Source of the DNA: Amycolatopsis sp. CA-128772
Lineage (GTDB): Bacteria; Actinomycetota; Actinomycetes; Mycobacteriales; Pseudonocardiaceae
Assembly (NCBI RefSeq): GCF_002904295.1
Contig: NZ_PPHG01000089.1
Location: 62,001-126,000 of the forward strand
Length of the DNA: 64,000 bases
Reading direction: 5' to 3'
Part shown: in pieces, positions 1-8,843 of the stretch
Position numbering within the stretch: position 1 is the stretch's first letter
Layout: each line of letters opens with the position of its first letter
Position numbers and translations under genes: made by a program
The notes under the pieces: model-generated
The model's input: only the letters and a program-made list of their open reading frames with translations
Told to the model about the DNA's origin: nothing
Databases searched by the model: none

Positions 1-1869
1 TCCGGCACCACGCGCCCGCAGCTGTCGTCCTGCTTCCTGACCACGGTGGACGACGACCTGGACTCGATCTTCCAGGCGTACAAGAACAACGCGCTGCTGG
101 CCAAGTACTCGGGCGGCCTCGGCAACGACTGGACCCCGGTCCGCGGTCTCGGCGCGCACATCAAAGGCACCAACGGCCAGTCCCAGGGTGTCGTGCCGTT
201 CCTCAAGATCGCCAACGACACCGCCGTCGCGGTCAACCAGGGCGGCAAGCGCAAGGGCGCGGCCTGCGCGTACCTCGAGACATGGCACGTGGACATCGAG
301 GAGTTCCTCGACCTGCGCAAGAACACCGGTGACGACCGCCGCCGCACCCACGACATGAACACCGCGAACTGGGTGCCGGACGAGTTCCTCCGCCGCGTCG
401 AGGCCGACGCGCAGTGGACGCTGTTCTCGCCGAACGAGACGCCGGACCTGCACGACCTGTACGGCAACGAGTTCTCCGCCCGCTACCGCGAGTACGAGGC
501 GATGGCCGAGCGCGGCGAGATCAAGGTGTTCCGCCGGATCCGCGCGGTCGACCTGTGGCGCCGCATGCTGACCATGCTGTTCGAGACCGGCCACCCGTGG
601 ATCACCTTCAAGGACCCGTGCAACCTGCGCTCGCCGCAGCAGCACGTCGGCGTCGTGCACTCGTCCAACCTGTGCACCGAGATCACGCTGAACACCACCG
701 TCGACGAGGTCGCGGTCTGCAACCTCGGCTCGGTCAACCTGCTCAAGCACGTCACCCCGTCCGGTTTGGACACCGAGCGGCTCGAGAAGACCGTGCGCAC
801 GGCCGTCCGCATGTTGGACAACGTGATCGACATCAACTTCTACACGATCCCGGAGGCGCGCCGCTCCAACCTGCGCCACCGCCCGGTCGGCCTGGGCATC
901 ATGGGCTTCCAGGACGCGCTGTTCGAGATCGGCGTCCCGTTCGCCTCGGAAGAGGCCGTGAAGTTCGCCGACGTGTCCATGGAGCACCTCTCCTACTACG
1001 CGATCTCGGCGTCGACCGACCTCGCCGAGGAGCGCGGGCAGTACCAGTCGTTCGAGGGCTCGCTGTGGAGCAAGGGCATCCTGCCGATCGACTCGCTGCA
1101 GCTGCTCATCGACGCCCGCCAGGGTGACGGCCTCGACGTCGACACCTCGTCCACTTTGGACTGGGCGCCGCTGCGCGAGCGCGTCAAGACGGTCGGCATG
1201 CGCAACTCCAACGTGATGGCGATCGCGCCGACCGCGACGATCTCCAACATCTCCGGCGTCGGGCAGTCGATCGAGCCGCTGTTCCAGAACCTGTTCGTCA
1301 AGTCGAACATGTCCGGCGACTTCACCGTCGTCAACCCGCACCTGGTCAAGAGCCTCAAGGCCCGCGGCCTGTGGGACGAGGTCATGGTCAGCGACCTGAA
1401 GTACTTCGACGGCAGCCTCGGCCAGATCGACCGCGTCCCGGACGACCTGAAGGCGCTGTACGCGACGGCGTTCGAGATCGAGTCGAAGTGGATCGTCGAC
1501 GCGGGTTCGGTGCGCCAGAAGTGGATCGACCAAGCGCAGTCGCTGAACCTCTACATCGCGGCACCGAGCGGCCGCAAGCTGGACCAGCTGTACCGCTACG
1601 CGTGGCACAAGGGCCTCAAGACCACGTACTACCTGCGCGCGCAGTCCGCGACGCACGTGGAGAAGAGCACCCTGCGCGGCACCGACGGCAAGCTGAACGC
1701 CGTCTCGGCCACGCCGGCTGTTGCGGCCCCGGCGGCCGCCCCGGCCCCGGCGCCCACGCCGACGCCTGCTCCCGCACCCGCGCCCAAGCCCGAGCCGGAC
1801 GTCGACTTCGTCGCCACCGAGGGCGCCGCCTGCCGCATCGACGACCCCGACTGCGAAGCCTGCCAGTAA
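1..1869 (+). CDS. nrdA: Ribonucleotide reductase class Ia, alpha subunit (5' end outside window)
   Basis: Large subunit of aerobic ribonucleotide reductase, which reduces ribonucleoside diphosphates to deoxy forms in the cytoplasm. The frame is open from base 1, so the N-terminus lies upstream; about 622 residues are visible. An SCFL cysteine near the left edge and NLCTEITLNT supply the redox and thiyl-radical region of the family. The C-terminus carries the redox tail CRIDDPDCEAC. An unusually pure Ala/Pro linker of about 27 residues (roughly 1720-1797) separates the barrel from that tail. nrdB follows after 16 bases, so the two are co-transcribed. Family assignment is secure; the exact subclass is inferred from the adjacent nrdB and the absence of nrdI/nrdH nearby. 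Confidence 0.95.
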   Translation, partial: SGTTRPQLSSCFLTTVDDDLDSIFQAYKNNALLAKYSGGLGNDWTPVRGLGAHIKGTNGQSQGVVPFLKIANDTAVAVNQGGKRKGAACAYLETWHVDIEEFLDLRKNTGDDRRRTHDMNTANWVPDEFLRRVEADAQWTLFSPNETPDLHDLYGNEFSARYREYEAMAERGEIKVFRRIRAVDLWRRMLTMLFETGHPWITFKDPCNLRSPQQHVGVVHSSNLCTEITLNTTVDEVAVCNLGSVNLLKHVTPSGLDTERLEKTVRTAVRMLDNVIDINFYTIPEARRSNLRHRPVGLGIMGFQDALFEIGVPFASEEAVKFADVSMEHLSYYAISASTDLAEERGQYQSFEGSLWSKGILPIDSLQLLIDARQGDGLDVDTSSTLDWAPLRERVKTVGMRNSNVMAIAPTATISNISGVGQSIEPLFQNLFVKSNMSGDFTVVNPHLVKSLKARGLWDEVMVSDLKYFDGSLGQIDRVPDDLKALYATAFEIESKWIVDAGSVRQKWIDQAQSLNLYIAAPSGRKLDQLYRYAWHKGLKTTYYLRAQSATHVEKSTLRGTDGKLNAVSATPAVAAPAAAPAPAPTPTPAPAPAPKPEPDVDFVATEGAACRIDDPDCEACQ

Positions 1870-1885
1870 AGGAATCCCTGCCGAA

Positions 1886-2959
1886 ATGACCAACGTGGAG
1901 ACGACGGACGCGACCGGCCTCGGGGAGATCGAGGTCGGCGCCGCCCGGATCAACGTCGACGACAAGCGCATGATCAACGCGCGCGCCGACGTCAACCAGC
2001 TGCTGCCCATGAAGTACAAGTGGGCGTGGGAGAAGTACCTGGCCGGCTGCAACAACCACTGGATGCCGACCGAGGTCGCCATGCAGGCCGACATCGCGCT
2101 GTGGAAGTCGCCGGACGGCCTCACCGAGGACGAGCGGCAGATGCTCAAGCGCAACCTGGGCTTCTTCGCGACCGCGGAGTCCTTGGTGGCCAACAACATC
2201 GTGCTCGCGGTGTACCGGCAGATCACCAACCCCGAGTGCCGCCAGTACCTGCTGCGCCAGGCGTTCGAGGAGGCCGTGCACACGCACACCTTCCAGTACA
2301 TCTGCGAGAGCCTCGGCCTGGTCGAGGGCGAGCTGTTCAACATGTACCGCGAGGTCCCGTCCATTTCGGACAAGGACGCGTGGGCGCTGAAGTACACGCA
2401 GAACCTGGAGAACCCGGACTTCGAGACCGGCACGCCGGAGGCCGACCAGGCGTTCCTGCGCGACCTGGTGGCGTTCTACGTGATCTTCGAGGGCATGTGG
2501 TTCTACACCGGCTTCGCGCAGATCTTGTCGCTGGGCCGCCGGAACAAGATGGTCGGCATCGCCGAGCAGTACCAGTACATCCTGCGCGACGAGTCGATCC
2601 ACCTGAACTTCGGCATCGACTGCATCAACCAGATCAAGATCGAGAACCCGCACCTGTGGACCGAAGAGTTCCAGGCCGAGGTCCGCGGGATGCTGCAGGA
2701 GGCGTGCGAGCTGGAAGTCAAGTACGCGCGCGACACGATGCCGCGCGGCATGCTGGGCCTGTCGGCGCAGCTGTGCGAGCAGTACATGCACTTCATCACC
2801 GACCGCCGCGCGCAGCAGATCGGGCTGGCGCCGATCTTCGGGGAGACGGAGAACCCGTTCCCGTGGATGTCGGAGGCGATGGACCTGAAGAAGGAGAAGA
2901 ACTTCTTCGAGACCCGCGTGATCGAGTACCAGTCGGGCGGCGCCCTCGACTGGGACTGA
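1886..2959 (+). CDS. nrdB: Ribonucleotide reductase beta subunit (R2)
   Basis: Radical-generating small subunit, 357 residues, partner of the upstream alpha subunit. It has the ferritin-like helical core with carboxylate and histidine metal ligands in FATAESLVANN, FEEAVHTHTFQY and DESIHLNFG, matching the dinuclear metal site of the R2 family. The ATG at 1886 is chosen because the gene then begins just after the nrdA stop and the N-terminus (MTNVETTDATGLGEIEVG) fits family starts. The frame is open further upstream, but that part overlaps nrdA and is not credible. A strong terminator follows the stop. Confidence 0.95.
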   Translation: MTNVETTDATGLGEIEVGAARINVDDKRMINARADVNQLLPMKYKWAWEKYLAGCNNHWMPTEVAMQADIALWKSPDGLTEDERQMLKRNLGFFATAESLVANNIVLAVYRQITNPECRQYLLRQAFEEAVHTHTFQYICESLGLVEGELFNMYREVPSISDKDAWALKYTQNLENPDFETGTPEADQAFLRDLVAFYVIFEGMWFYTGFAQILSLGRRNKMVGIAEQYQYILRDESIHLNFGIDCINQIKIENPHLWTEEFQAEVRGMLQEACELEVKYARDTMPRGMLGLSAQLCEQYMHFITDRRAQQIGLAPIFGETENPFPWMSEAMDLKKEKNFFETRVIEYQSGGALDWD

Positions 2960-2973
2960 GTCCCGGCCGCACC

Positions 2974-3008
2974 CGGCCCCGCTCCGGTTCGCCGGAGCGG
3001 GGCCGTTT
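2974..3008 (+). terminator. Rho-independent terminator of nrdAB
   Basis: A perfect 14-bp stem (2974-2987 with 2992-3005) closes a TTCG tetraloop and is followed by TTT. It ends exactly at the stop codon of the convergent Nudix gene, so it probably serves both directions. Confidence 0.85.
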
Positions 3009-3463
3009 CACGTCGTGCGGATCGCCATCTCCGCATCCAGCGGGCTCACGTCCGGATCGACGGGCTCGCGCGGCGACCACCACCGGAAGCCGAGCCCTTC
3101 CTCGCTGAGCGTCAGCCGGGGCGCGGTGGCGAGCTCGGCCCGGTAGACGGCGAGGAGTTCCCGGCGCACCGGACGGGTCAGGGCGAACTCGGCCACCGCG
3201 GCGAAGGTCAGCGCCACGCCGTGAATGCCGGTTTCTTCGGCGAGTTCACGGGCCGCGGTCTCGCGGGCGGTTTCCCCGGGTTCGGCCATCCCGCCGGGCA
3301 GCTCCCACTGCCGGCGGCGCTTGTCGAACATCAGCAGGACGGCGCCGGCGTGCACGACCACGACCAGGGCGGCGGGCACCAGGCGCGGCAGCTCGCTCTC
3401 GGCGACCCGGCGCACGGCGAGGAGCACGTTGCCCGCCCGATCGCGAACCGGCAGCTCGGCCAT
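3008..3463 (-). CDS. NUDIX hydrolase
   Basis: A 151-residue protein with a complete Nudix box (GGMAEPGETARETAARELAE then ETGI), matching G-x5-E-x7-REUxEExGU. The family hydrolyses nucleoside diphosphates linked to another moiety; the substrate cannot be read here. The ATG at 3463 lies 6 bases after the stop of the PPOX gene, so the two form a small operon transcribed leftward. The stop is embedded in the foot of the nrdAB terminator. Confidence 0.85.
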   Translation of the reverse strand: MAELPVRDRAGNVLLAVRRVAESELPRLVPAALVVVVHAGAVLLMFDKRRRQWELPGGMAEPGETARETAARELAEETGIHGVALTFAAVAEFALTRPVRRELLAVYRAELATAPRLTLSEEGLGFRWWSPREPVDPDVSPLDAEMAIRTT

Positions 3464-3469
3464 CCCGCG

Positions 3470-3874
3470 TCAGTACGCGTAGCGGCGCACGGTTTCCGGG
3501 TGGATCACCAGCCGCACCTGGTCGATCTTCAGGATCGCCTCCAGGTCCGCCGCCCGGGCCGGGTCGCCGAGGTCCCAGTACCGCGCCGCCAGGCGGGCGG
3601 CGAGGTCGCGCGCGCCGTCCGGTTCGATCGAAACGCGGCCGGCCACCGAAACCCAGCGTTCCCGCTCCCCCACCGGGGCCGCGACCACGAGCGACGCCCG
3701 CGGGTCGCGGCGGGCGCGGCGCACCTTGAGCGCGTCCGGTTCGGTGAACAGCTGGATCGTGCCGTCGCCGGCCGCCTCGAACCAGACCGGGCGGGGCTCG
3801 GCGCCGGCCACCGTCAGGAAGCCGTGCAGGGGACGGCGGAGGAACTCGAGGTCGTCGGAAGTCAGTGCGGTCAT
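3470..3874 (-). CDS. Pyridoxamine 5'-phosphate oxidase-like (PPOX split-barrel) protein
   Basis: A 134-residue split-barrel flavin or F420-binding type protein (TSDDLEFLRRPLHGFLTV..., DPRASLVVAAPVGERERWVSVAG, with a typical C-terminal VRLVIHPETVRRY). Members are small oxidoreductases or cofactor-binding proteins; the cofactor and substrate are not determinable here. The ATG at 3874 is the first plausible start; longer open sequence upstream is antisense to the AraC gene. It is divergent from that AraC regulator, which is therefore a candidate controller, and it leads the Nudix gene. Confidence 0.8.
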   Translation of the reverse strand: MTALTSDDLEFLRRPLHGFLTVAGAEPRPVWFEAAGDGTIQLFTEPDALKVRRARRDPRASLVVAAPVGERERWVSVAGRVSIEPDGARDLAARLAARYWDLGDPARAADLEAILKIDQVRLVIHPETVRRYAY

Positions 3875-3955
3875 GTCTCGATTCAACCGCTTGCCCGCGG
3901 ACGATCCCATGGGTGAAGCGCCGGAATGCCTGTCCATTCGTCTAACGTCGGGGCC
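3875..3955. promoter_or_regulatory. Divergent promoter region, PPOX / AraC gene
   Basis: An 81-bp intergenic region. On the + strand TAACGT (3943-3948) sits 7 nt before the GTG at 3956, the spacing of a -10 box for a leaderless transcript. No clear Shine-Dalgarno precedes that GTG. No strong operator palindrome is evident. Confidence 0.4.
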
Positions 3956-4867
3956 GTGGACGTGTTCGGTGACCTCGCGCGGGCCCGCGGCTCGCTCTTC
4001 GGCAGCTCGGCGCTCACGCCGCCCTTCTCCCTGCACTTCGTCGACGGCGCCCCGCTGACCCTGTGCACCGTGCTCTCCGGCGGCGGCTGGATCGTCCCCG
4101 GGCACGGCGAGCCCGAGCCGCTGCGGGCGTACGACACCGTCGTCGTGCGCGGGCCGGGGACCTTCACCTTTGTCGACGAGCTCGGCACCGCCGCCGAACC
4201 GGTGGCGTGCGGCGAGTTCTGCGCCGCTCCCGAGCTGGGCGGCACGCGGCACCGGCGCGGCTGGCGCGACGACGGCGACGGCCCGACCACCCTGATCGTC
4301 GGCGCCTACCCGGCCGGCGGCGAGGTGAGCCGGCCACTGCTGGACGCCCTGCCCGTCGTGCTGCGCGTTGTCGGCGGCGGCACCGGGGACGCCGTCCTGG
4401 ACCACCTCGCCGAGGAGGTCGCCGCCGACACGCCCGGGCAGCAGGTGGTGCTCGACCGCCTGCTCGACTGGATGCTCGTCTGCACGCTGCGCGCGTGGTT
4501 CGACCGCCCGGGCGGCGAACCCCCGGCCTGGTGGACGGCCCAGCGCGACCCGGTGGCCGGGCCCGCGCTGCGCCTGCTGCACGACGAGCCCGCGGCACCG
4601 TGGACGGTCGCCGCACTGGCCGAGCGCGCCGGGGTGTCCCGCTCGACGCTGGCCAAGCGGTTCGCCGACCTGGTCGGCGAACCGCCGCTGACGTACTTGA
4701 CCCGCCGCCGGATGGCCCTCGCGGCGGACTTGCTGACGGAACGGCCGGCTGTCACCGTCTCGGAGGTCGCCCGGCAGGTCGGGTACGCCGACGCCTTCGG
4801 GTTCAGCGCGGCCTTCAAGCGGGTCCGCGGCGTAACGCCGAGCGAGTACCGGCGGGCCGCCGTTTGA
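3956..4867 (+). CDS. AraC-family transcriptional regulator with N-terminal cupin
   Basis: About 303 residues. The N-terminal half is a cupin-like sensing domain (FVDGAPLTLCTVLSGGGWIVPG..., ending with a helical dimerisation region). The C-terminal about 100 residues carry two HTH motifs typical of AraC/XylS proteins (WTVAALAERAGVSRSTLAKRF and VSEVARQVGYADAFGFSAAFKR, closing with GVTPSEYRR). The GTG at 3956 is preferred over the ATG at 3926 because it falls 7 nt behind a TAnnnT -10 element. It is probably an activator or repressor of the divergent PPOX-Nudix pair; the ligand is unknown. Confidence 0.88.
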   Translation: MDVFGDLARARGSLFGSSALTPPFSLHFVDGAPLTLCTVLSGGGWIVPGHGEPEPLRAYDTVVVRGPGTFTFVDELGTAAEPVACGEFCAAPELGGTRHRRGWRDDGDGPTTLIVGAYPAGGEVSRPLLDALPVVLRVVGGGTGDAVLDHLAEEVAADTPGQQVVLDRLLDWMLVCTLRAWFDRPGGEPPAWWTAQRDPVAGPALRLLHDEPAAPWTVAALAERAGVSRSTLAKRFADLVGEPPLTYLTRRRMALAADLLTERPAVTVSEVARQVGYADAFGFSAAFKRVRGVTPSEYRRAAV

Positions 4868-5171
4868 TCGACCAAGTCGGATTCTGCTCGTATTGCGCCA
4901 AAACCCAAGACCGCGCCGGCTCGAATACCCGCGACCATGCGACCTCCCTGCCTGCGGCCGACAAGGCCCTCCCGGCGGGCGACGCCGTGGGGTCGCATCG
5001 TCAGTTGTACTGCGCCGCCCGTTAGGCAGCGTTCAAGGAACCCACCACAGCCCGGAAGCCCCTCCGGCTCGGCCGGCGCCGGCCGGGACCACCCGAAAAG
5101 ACGGCCGCCCAGGTGTTGTCAGACCGTCAACAAGAGGGCATCGTGGAGGGGTAGCCGATCTCGACGGGGAG
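4868..5171. other. Non-coding region upstream of the P450 gene, with palindromes
   Basis: No gene is seen in these 304 bases. They hold a long-range inverted pair (ATGCGACC 4937-4944 with GGTCGCAT 4991-4998), a perfect 16-bp GC palindrome (5070-5085) that may end the AraC transcript, and an inverted repeat TGTTG-N9-CAACA (5114-5132) close to the P450 start that could be an operator. None is followed by a clear T-run. Confidence 0.4.
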
Positions 5172-6632
5172 ATGGTCGTTTTGCCGGGCACCGTGAGCCG
5201 AGCCGCCGAAGCACTGCGTGACCGCGTTCCCGCGCTGACCGCGCTCCCCCTGCCGCACAAAGTCGACGAGCGGTGGCTGCGGTCGCGCTGGCCCGTCAAG
5301 GAGCTCGCCACCCCGCCCGCCGGCAGCGGCCTCAAGCCGGTGCTCGGCGACGAAGGGCCGCCCGTGGTCGGGCACATGCTCGAGATGATGCGGTTCGGCC
5401 CCGCCTTCGGCCTGCGCCGCCACGAGCTCTACGGCCCGGTGTCGTGGACCGGCGGGTTCGGCCGGAAGATCGTCGCGCTGTCCGGGCCGGAAGCCACGCA
5501 GATCGCGCTCGTCAACAAGGACAAGGCGTTCTCGCAGGAGGGCTGGAAGTTCTTCATCGAGAAGTTCTTCGAGCGCGGCCTGATGCTGATGGACTTCGGT
5601 GAGCACCACCTGCACCGCCGGATCATGCAGGAAGCCTTCACGCGCCCGCGGCTGGCCGGCTACGTCGGCGAAATGGGGCCCGCGCTGCGCGAAGGCGTCG
5701 CGGGCTGGGGCGCGGCCGGGCGGCCGCGGCTGTACTGGGCGCTCAAGCAGCTGACCCTCGACGTCGCGACCCGCGTGTTCATGGGCATGCCCAGCGGCGG
5801 CGACGCGGCCCGGATCAACCGCGCGTTCGTCAGCTCCGTGCGGGCCGGCACCGCCTTCGTGCGCTTCCCGGTGCCCGGCGGGCGCTGGTCGGCCGGGCTG
5901 CACGGGCGGAAGGTCCTCGAGCGCTACTTCGGTGAAACCCTGCCCGCCAAACGACGTTCCGGCGGCGACGACCTGTTCGCCGCGCTCTGCCAGGCCACCA
6001 CCGAGGACGGCGACCGGTTCTCCGACACCGACATCGTCAACCACATGATCTTCCTGATGATGGCCGCGCACGACACGACCACCATCACCAGCAGCGCCAT
6101 GGCCTACTACCTGGCCAAGCACCCCGAGTGGCAGGAACGCGCCCGTGAAGAGTCCCTGGCTCTCGGCGACGGCCTCCTCGACATCGACGCCGTCGAACAG
6201 CTCGAAACCCTCGACCTGGTGATGAAAGAGGCGCTGCGGCTGGTCGCGCCGGTGCCGTCGCTGACCCGCCAGACCGTCAAGGACACCGAGGTGCTGGGCC
6301 ACTACATCCCGGCGGGCACCCTGGTTGGCGTCTCGCCCACGGTCAACCACTTCACGCCGGAGTGCTGGACGAACCCCTTCGCCTTCGACCCGGAGCGGTT
6401 CGCCGAGCCGCGGCGCGAGGACAAGTCGCACCGGATGGCGTGGATGCCGTTCGGCGGCGGCGCGCACAAGTGCATCGGGCTGCACTTCGGCGGGCTCGAG
6501 GTGAAGTTGCTGATGCACGAACTGCTGCGGGCGTACCGCTGGTCGGTTCCAAAGAGTTACACCGCGCGCTGGGACTACGTCTCCCTCCCGGTGCCCGCGG
6601 ACGGTCTCCCGGTCCACCTGGCGCCCCGCTGA
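5172..6632 (+). CDS. Cytochrome P450
   Basis: A 486-residue heme monooxygenase. The I-helix oxygen-activation motif is AAHDTTT, the K-helix ExxR is EALR, and the heme-binding loop is FGGGAHKCIG with the axial cysteine. Length and organisation fit a soluble bacterial P450 that needs separate redox partners; no ferredoxin or reductase gene lies nearby, so electrons must come from elsewhere. The ATG at 5172 has GGGGAG close before it; a GTG at 5193 is an alternative. The N-terminal extension before the conserved fold (about 60 residues) is somewhat long. The substrate cannot be predicted from sequence alone. Confidence 0.92.
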   Translation: MVVLPGTVSRAAEALRDRVPALTALPLPHKVDERWLRSRWPVKELATPPAGSGLKPVLGDEGPPVVGHMLEMMRFGPAFGLRRHELYGPVSWTGGFGRKIVALSGPEATQIALVNKDKAFSQEGWKFFIEKFFERGLMLMDFGEHHLHRRIMQEAFTRPRLAGYVGEMGPALREGVAGWGAAGRPRLYWALKQLTLDVATRVFMGMPSGGDAARINRAFVSSVRAGTAFVRFPVPGGRWSAGLHGRKVLERYFGETLPAKRRSGGDDLFAALCQATTEDGDRFSDTDIVNHMIFLMMAAHDTTTITSSAMAYYLAKHPEWQERAREESLALGDGLLDIDAVEQLETLDLVMKEALRLVAPVPSLTRQTVKDTEVLGHYIPAGTLVGVSPTVNHFTPECWTNPFAFDPERFAEPRREDKSHRMAWMPFGGGAHKCIGLHFGGLEVKLLMHELLRAYRWSVPKSYTARWDYVSLPVPADGLPVHLAPR

Positions 6633-6660
6633 CCCGCGTACTGTCCACCAGCGCATACAC

Positions 6661-6681
6661 CCGGTAACGAAAAGTTACCGG
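6661..6681. promoter_or_regulatory. Inverted repeat between P450 and GGDEF-EAL genes
   Basis: CCGGTAAC-GAAAA-GTTACCGG is a perfect 8-bp inverted repeat with a 5-base spacer, 29 bases after the P450 stop. It could be a short terminator or an operator of the downstream gene. It is unusually AT-containing for this DNA. Confidence 0.4.
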
Positions 6682-6833
6682 TTGTGGAGATTCGTTCACT
6701 CGTTCAGCCGGTAGACACCCCGTGACGCGCATGATGGCGTGGCATCGATCGTGGGCGAGAGCTGCCTGGTGTGGCTGCATGATCCCCGACACCGTGTCCG
6801 ACCTGGCCATACCTGTGCGTGAAGAGGTGGAGT

Positions 6834-8687
6834 GTGCCTGAGCCCGGTGCCGCGCCAGTGCTGCTGGACGTGGCGCGCCGGTGGGCGGCGACGTTGGCCG
6901 ACACCAAAGGAGTAACACTTCCCCCGGAGGAGCTGGAATCGCTGCTGCTGGAGGTCGCGAACGACGCGGTCGACCAGGCCGGCTCGCGCCACGACGGCGC
7001 GCTGCTGCGGTTCACCGCGCTGTACGCCGCGTCGCCGATGGGGATCGCGCTCGCCGACCCCGACGGCGCCATCGTGGAGGCGAACCTCGCCCTCGGCCAG
7101 CTGCTCGGCTGTTCCCCGGATCGCTTGCGCGGCAAGCACCTCGCCGAGCTGGGCTCGACCGACCACGACGTCTCGCGGCTCGAAGCGGGGCTGGCGCAGG
7201 TGGCCTCGGGGCGTGAGCGCTACCAGGAGCGGATGCTGCTCGACCACTCCGAGGACGGGCAGCTCTGGACCGACGTCACGCTCGCCCGGCTGCCCGGCGA
7301 CCGGCCGGGCTCGGTCTACCCGGTGCTGATGGTGTCGGACGCGAACGAGCTGCACCTGCTGCAGGAGCGCCTGCTGCACCAGAACGTGCACGACCCGCTG
7401 ACCGGGCTGCCCAACGCGTCGTCGTTCACGACCAAGCTGGAGGCCGCGCTCGGCGCCGGCGCCCGCGACGACATCGCGCTGGTGTACCTCGACGTCGACG
7501 GCTTCAAGGTGATCAACGACGGGCTCGGCGCCGGCGTCGGCGACCAGGTGCTGCGCGGGGTCGCGAACAAGCTGTCGGCGGTGTTCACCGGCCACCACGA
7601 CGGGTTCGTGGCGCGGCTGTCCGGCGACGGCTTCGCGGCGCTGCTGCGCGGCGAGCTCGCGGCGACGGAGGTCGTCAACCTCGTCGAGCGTGCTCTGGAA
7701 GACCTCAACGAGCCGATCTACCTGGGCGGGCACGGCATCGGCGTCAGCGCGAGCGCGGGCATCGTGGTCCGCGCGGCCGTCGAGGGCGGCGCGGCGGAAC
7801 TGCTGCGGGCGGCGGAGATCGCCTTGCACCGGGCCAAGGAGGCCGGCAAGGCGCAGTGGATGCTGTTCGACCCGGAGCTCGACGCCCGCGACCGCGGCCG
7901 CTACCAGCTGGGCGCGGTGATCGCGGGCGCGTTGGAGAACGGCGAGTTCTCGCTGGTCTACCAGCCGACGGTGAAGCTCGCCCGCCCGGACGAGCTGGCG
8001 GTGGTCAACGCGGGCCTGCGGTGGAACCACCCGGACAAGGGCGAGCTCGGCTCGGACGAGTTCTACCCGCTGGCCCAGACGACGGGCATGACGGTGCCGC
8101 TGGGCCGCTGGCTCCTGGCCGAGTCCCTGGCGGCCACGGCCCGCTGGCGGACCCGCCTGGGCGACGCGGCCCCGGACGTCTGCGTCCGCCTGCCGGCCCG
8201 CCTGGCGATCGACCCGGACCTGGTCCTGCTGGTGAAGGAGCAGCTGGACAAGCACGAGCTCCCGGCCCGCGCCCTGCGCCTGTGCACGGACCGCGACTCG
8301 ATGCTCGACCCCCGCGGCGAGGTCCTGGACTCCCTGGCGGTCCTGGCGGACCTGGGCGCGCAGCTGGTGCTGACGATTTCGGGTTCGGCGGACCTGGAGC
8401 TGATCCCCCAGCACCGCCTTCCGGTCCGCCACGTGATCCTGTCCGGCCCGGTGGTCGACGCACTCGACACGGACGACCCGGCCGAGCCCGACCTGCGCCA
8501 CCTGACCCAGCTGATCACCCGAGCCCGCGAGCTGAACCTGCGAGTCGGCGCGGAGGGGGTCCGCACGCACGACCAGGCGGCCCGGTTGCGCCAGCTGGGG
8601 GTCCTCGCGGCCCGCGGCCCGTTCGTGGCGGACTCGGCCACGGGCGACGAGGTCGACGAGCTGATCAACCGCCACCCGCGAACCTGA
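6834..8687 (+). CDS. PAS-GGDEF-EAL protein with both catalytic motifs degenerate
   Basis: About 617 residues. A PAS-like sensor (about residues 55-165, FTALYAASPMGIALADPDG) precedes a GGDEF domain (DPLTGLPNASSF, DVDGFKVINDGLGAGVGDQVL) and an EAL domain (FSLVYQPTVKL..., GVRTHDQAARLRQLGV). The diguanylate cyclase signature reads SGDGF near residue 262, and the EAL triad reads NAG near residue 391. Both enzymatic activities are therefore doubtful, and a c-di-GMP-binding or scaffold role is more likely. The GTG at 6834 is preferred over the GTG at 6819 because AGAGG lies 6 nt before it. No transmembrane segment is visible. Confidence 0.85.
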   Translation: MPEPGAAPVLLDVARRWAATLADTKGVTLPPEELESLLLEVANDAVDQAGSRHDGALLRFTALYAASPMGIALADPDGAIVEANLALGQLLGCSPDRLRGKHLAELGSTDHDVSRLEAGLAQVASGRERYQERMLLDHSEDGQLWTDVTLARLPGDRPGSVYPVLMVSDANELHLLQERLLHQNVHDPLTGLPNASSFTTKLEAALGAGARDDIALVYLDVDGFKVINDGLGAGVGDQVLRGVANKLSAVFTGHHDGFVARLSGDGFAALLRGELAATEVVNLVERALEDLNEPIYLGGHGIGVSASAGIVVRAAVEGGAAELLRAAEIALHRAKEAGKAQWMLFDPELDARDRGRYQLGAVIAGALENGEFSLVYQPTVKLARPDELAVVNAGLRWNHPDKGELGSDEFYPLAQTTGMTVPLGRWLLAESLAATARWRTRLGDAAPDVCVRLPARLAIDPDLVLLVKEQLDKHELPARALRLCTDRDSMLDPRGEVLDSLAVLADLGAQLVLTISGSADLELIPQHRLPVRHVILSGPVVDALDTDDPAEPDLRHLTQLITRARELNLRVGAEGVRTHDQAARLRQLGVLAARGPFVADSATGDEVDELINRHPRT

Positions 8688-8694
8688 GCCCGAA

Positions 8695-8747
8695 CCCCCC
8701 AATGTGGCGTTGGGTGCGTCTGACGCACCCAACGCCACATTGGGGGG
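8695..8747. repeat. Long palindromic intergenic repeat, copy 1
   Basis: A perfect 25-bp stem (8695-8719 with 8723-8747) with a 3-base loop, starting 8 bases after a stop codon. The arm contains AATGTGGCGTTGGGTGCGT, which recurs at 23031-23108. It probably folds as a transcript-end hairpin, but the shared sequence marks it as a dispersed repeat family rather than an ordinary terminator. No T-run follows. Confidence 0.85.
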
Positions 8748-8843
8748 CCGGCGGCGGGCCGACAGCGGGAAAGACCAAGCCGGTGCCACGGCGGCTCCGA
8801 ACTCCGGACAGAATGGTCCTGCCGCCGACGAGAAGGGACGTCC

